A stretch of 5,294 bases of DNA. It comes from Candidatus Aminicenantota bacterium. Lineage in GTDB: Bacteria > Acidobacteriota > Aminicenantia > Aminicenantales > JAFGAV01. The stretch's first letter is position 1, and every line of letters starts with the position of its first letter. Location: NCBI GenBank assembly GCA_016867615.1, contig VGJG01000151.1, positions 1 to 5,294 of the forward strand. Reading direction: 5' to 3'. Positions 4,163-5,294 of the stretch are shown piece after piece. Position numbers and translations under genes: made by a program. The notes below the pieces were generated by a model that saw only the letters and a list, made by a program, of their open reading frames with translations, made no database searches and had not been told where the DNA came from.

Positions 4163-5294
4163 GTGAAAAAACTGAAGCGGGTCGTCATCCTCGGCTTTCC
4201 CAACGTCGGCAAGTCGAGCCTCTTCAACCGGCTGACGGGCCGGAGAAAATCCCTCGTGCATTCGCTGCCGGGCATGACCCGGGACGCCGTGTCCGGGGTC
4301 TGTCGCTTCGGCGAGCGGGTGTTCGAGCTGGTGGATACGGGAGGCTTTTTCGGCGCCCCGGACGAGCCCTTCTCCACCCGGGTCCGGGAGACGGCCTGGC
4401 GGGAAGCCCAGCGGGCCGACGTGGTGCTGTTCGTCCTCGACGCTCGACGCGACCTCCTGCCGGGAGAGGAAGAGCTTTTTTCCGACCTGAAGAAGAAGGG
4501 CAAACGCGTCCTGGTGGCGGTCAACAAGGTGGACACCCTGGCCCAGGAGGGGCGGCTGGGGGATTTCTACAGGCTGGGAGGGGGAAGGATCATTCCCCTT
4601 TCGGCCGAGCACAACCGGAATCTGGAGGCGCTCGAATCGGCCCTGGCCGAGGAGCTGCCGGCTGACGCTCCGGCCGACGCCCCGGCCGAGGCCCTGCGGG
4701 TGGCTTTCGTCGGACGGATCAACGTAGGCAAGTCCTCGCTCATCAACCGCCTGTGCGGCGAGGAGCGGCTGATCGTCAGCCGGGTCCCGGGCACGACCCG
4801 GGACAGCACCGATGTCCTCCTCCTGAGGGAGGGGATGCCGTTCCTCCTCGTGGATACGGCGGGGCTGCGCAAGCTCAGCCGCACGAGAGACGAGAGGGAG
4901 AAGGCGGGGATCATCCGCTCGAAGAAGAACATCGCCCGGGCGGACGTCGTCTGTCTGGTCATGGACGCCGGGGAATGCCCCACCCGACAGGACACGGCCG
5001 TGGCCCATCTGGCCAAAGAATCCGGGAAGCCCCTGGTCCTGGCGGTCAACAAGTGGGACCTGACGTCCGCAAGCGGGGACGAAGCCCGGCAGCTCCGGGA
5101 GCGGGTCTTCCGCAAGCTGGAGTTCGTCGGCTATGCGCCCCTGGTTTTCGTCTCGGCCCTGAAGGGGACGCGGGCGGTCAAGGTTTTGGACCTGGCACGA
5201 GAAGTTTTCGAGGCCGCCGGCCGCTGCGTCGAAACGCCCCGACTCAACGATTTCTTAAGCCGGACGCTCGCCGCCCACCCCCCCTGCCCCGCGA
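4163..5294 (+). CDS. der: Ribosome assembly GTPase Der (EngA), 3' end cut off by the window
   Basis: Der is an essential tandem GTPase needed for 50S subunit maturation. Seen: 377 open codons with two G domains. Domain 1 has P-loop GFPNVGKSS (11-19), MTRD (38-41), DTGG (58-61), NKVD (121-124) and SAEH. A linker rich in Pro-Ala-Asp/Glu (about 168-178) leads to domain 2, with P-loop GRINVGKSS (184-192), TTRD, DTAG (231-234), NKWD (296-299) and SAL (331-333). The final residues (TPRLNDFLSRTL onward) begin the KH-like C-terminal domain; perhaps 60-90 residues lie beyond the edge. The start is GTG at 4163, placed so that KKLKRVVILG leads into the first P-loop. GAGGG (4148-4152), overlapping the preceding stop, is a likely ribosome site 10 nt away. 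The 13-nt gap from the GerMN gene suggests one operon. No frameshift is visible. Confidence 0.95.
   Translation, partial: MKKLKRVVILGFPNVGKSSLFNRLTGRRKSLVHSLPGMTRDAVSGVCRFGERVFELVDTGGFFGAPDEPFSTRVRETAWREAQRADVVLFVLDARRDLLPGEEELFSDLKKKGKRVLVAVNKVDTLAQEGRLGDFYRLGGGRIIPLSAEHNRNLEALESALAEELPADAPADAPAEALRVAFVGRINVGKSSLINRLCGEERLIVSRVPGTTRDSTDVLLLREGMPFLLVDTAGLRKLSRTRDEREKAGIIRSKKNIARADVVCLVMDAGECPTRQDTAVAHLAKESGKPLVLAVNKWDLTSASGDEARQLRERVFRKLEFVGYAPLVFVSALKGTRAVKVLDLAREVFEAAGRCVETPRLNDFLSRTLAAHPPCPA

Noticed and set aside
2717..5115. Long minus-strand frames opposite the amidase, GerMN and der genes
   Set aside because: They mirror well-recognised plus-strand genes, have low-complexity Arg/Gly/Ser-rich translations with no motifs, and are expected in GC-rich coding DNA.

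Overview
The window is a GC-rich bacterial chromosomal segment (about 60-65% GC by eye) with all recognisable genes on the + strand. The gene set is housekeeping: a LemA-family protein, an HtpX-type membrane protease, tRNA-Asp, tmRNA, a periplasmic cell-wall amidase, a GerMN-domain protein and the start of the ribosome-assembly GTPase Der. An AMIN-plus-Amidase_3 enzyme with a signal peptide and an AmiC-like insertion suggests a diderm (Gram-negative-type) bacterium. Nothing fixes the phylum; a deep-branching high-GC lineage such as Acidobacteriota or Aminicenantota would fit, but that is a guess.

Layout. Positions 39-1526 hold a two-gene unit, lemA then htpX, a common bacterial pairing. A weak terminator-like stretch follows htpX. 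At 1576-1692 a tRNA-Asp(GTC) gene has its own sigma70-type promoter and an encoded CCA. Positions 1693-1996 contain no credible gene but are rich in structure: a 10-bp hairpin, a 13-bp inverted repeat, a 20-bp direct repeat, a second hairpin that competes with the inverted repeat, and a GC-rich tandem repeat. At 1997-2384 a strong promoter (perfect -35) drives a one-piece tmRNA. I could pair its acceptor stem, its long H2 helix, the pseudoknot before the tag (PK1) and a pseudoknot near the 3' end, and read the tag AEQLPLAA. Just 26 nt later a GTG starts an N-acetylmuramoyl-L-alanine amidase. It overlaps the GerMN gene by one base (TGATG), and der begins 13 nt after that and runs off the right edge.

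How the genes relate. The amidase, GerMN protein and Der are tightly packed and probably co-transcribed. The amidase has almost no promoter space of its own, so it is probably reached by read-through from ssrA or by a promoter inside ssrA. tmRNA and Der both serve ribosome function, the amidase acts in cell-wall splitting, and LemA/HtpX belong to the envelope.

I do not see a clearly new biological system. The points most worth checking are the structured repeat element between the two RNA genes, the short tmRNA tag, and the ssrA-amidase junction.
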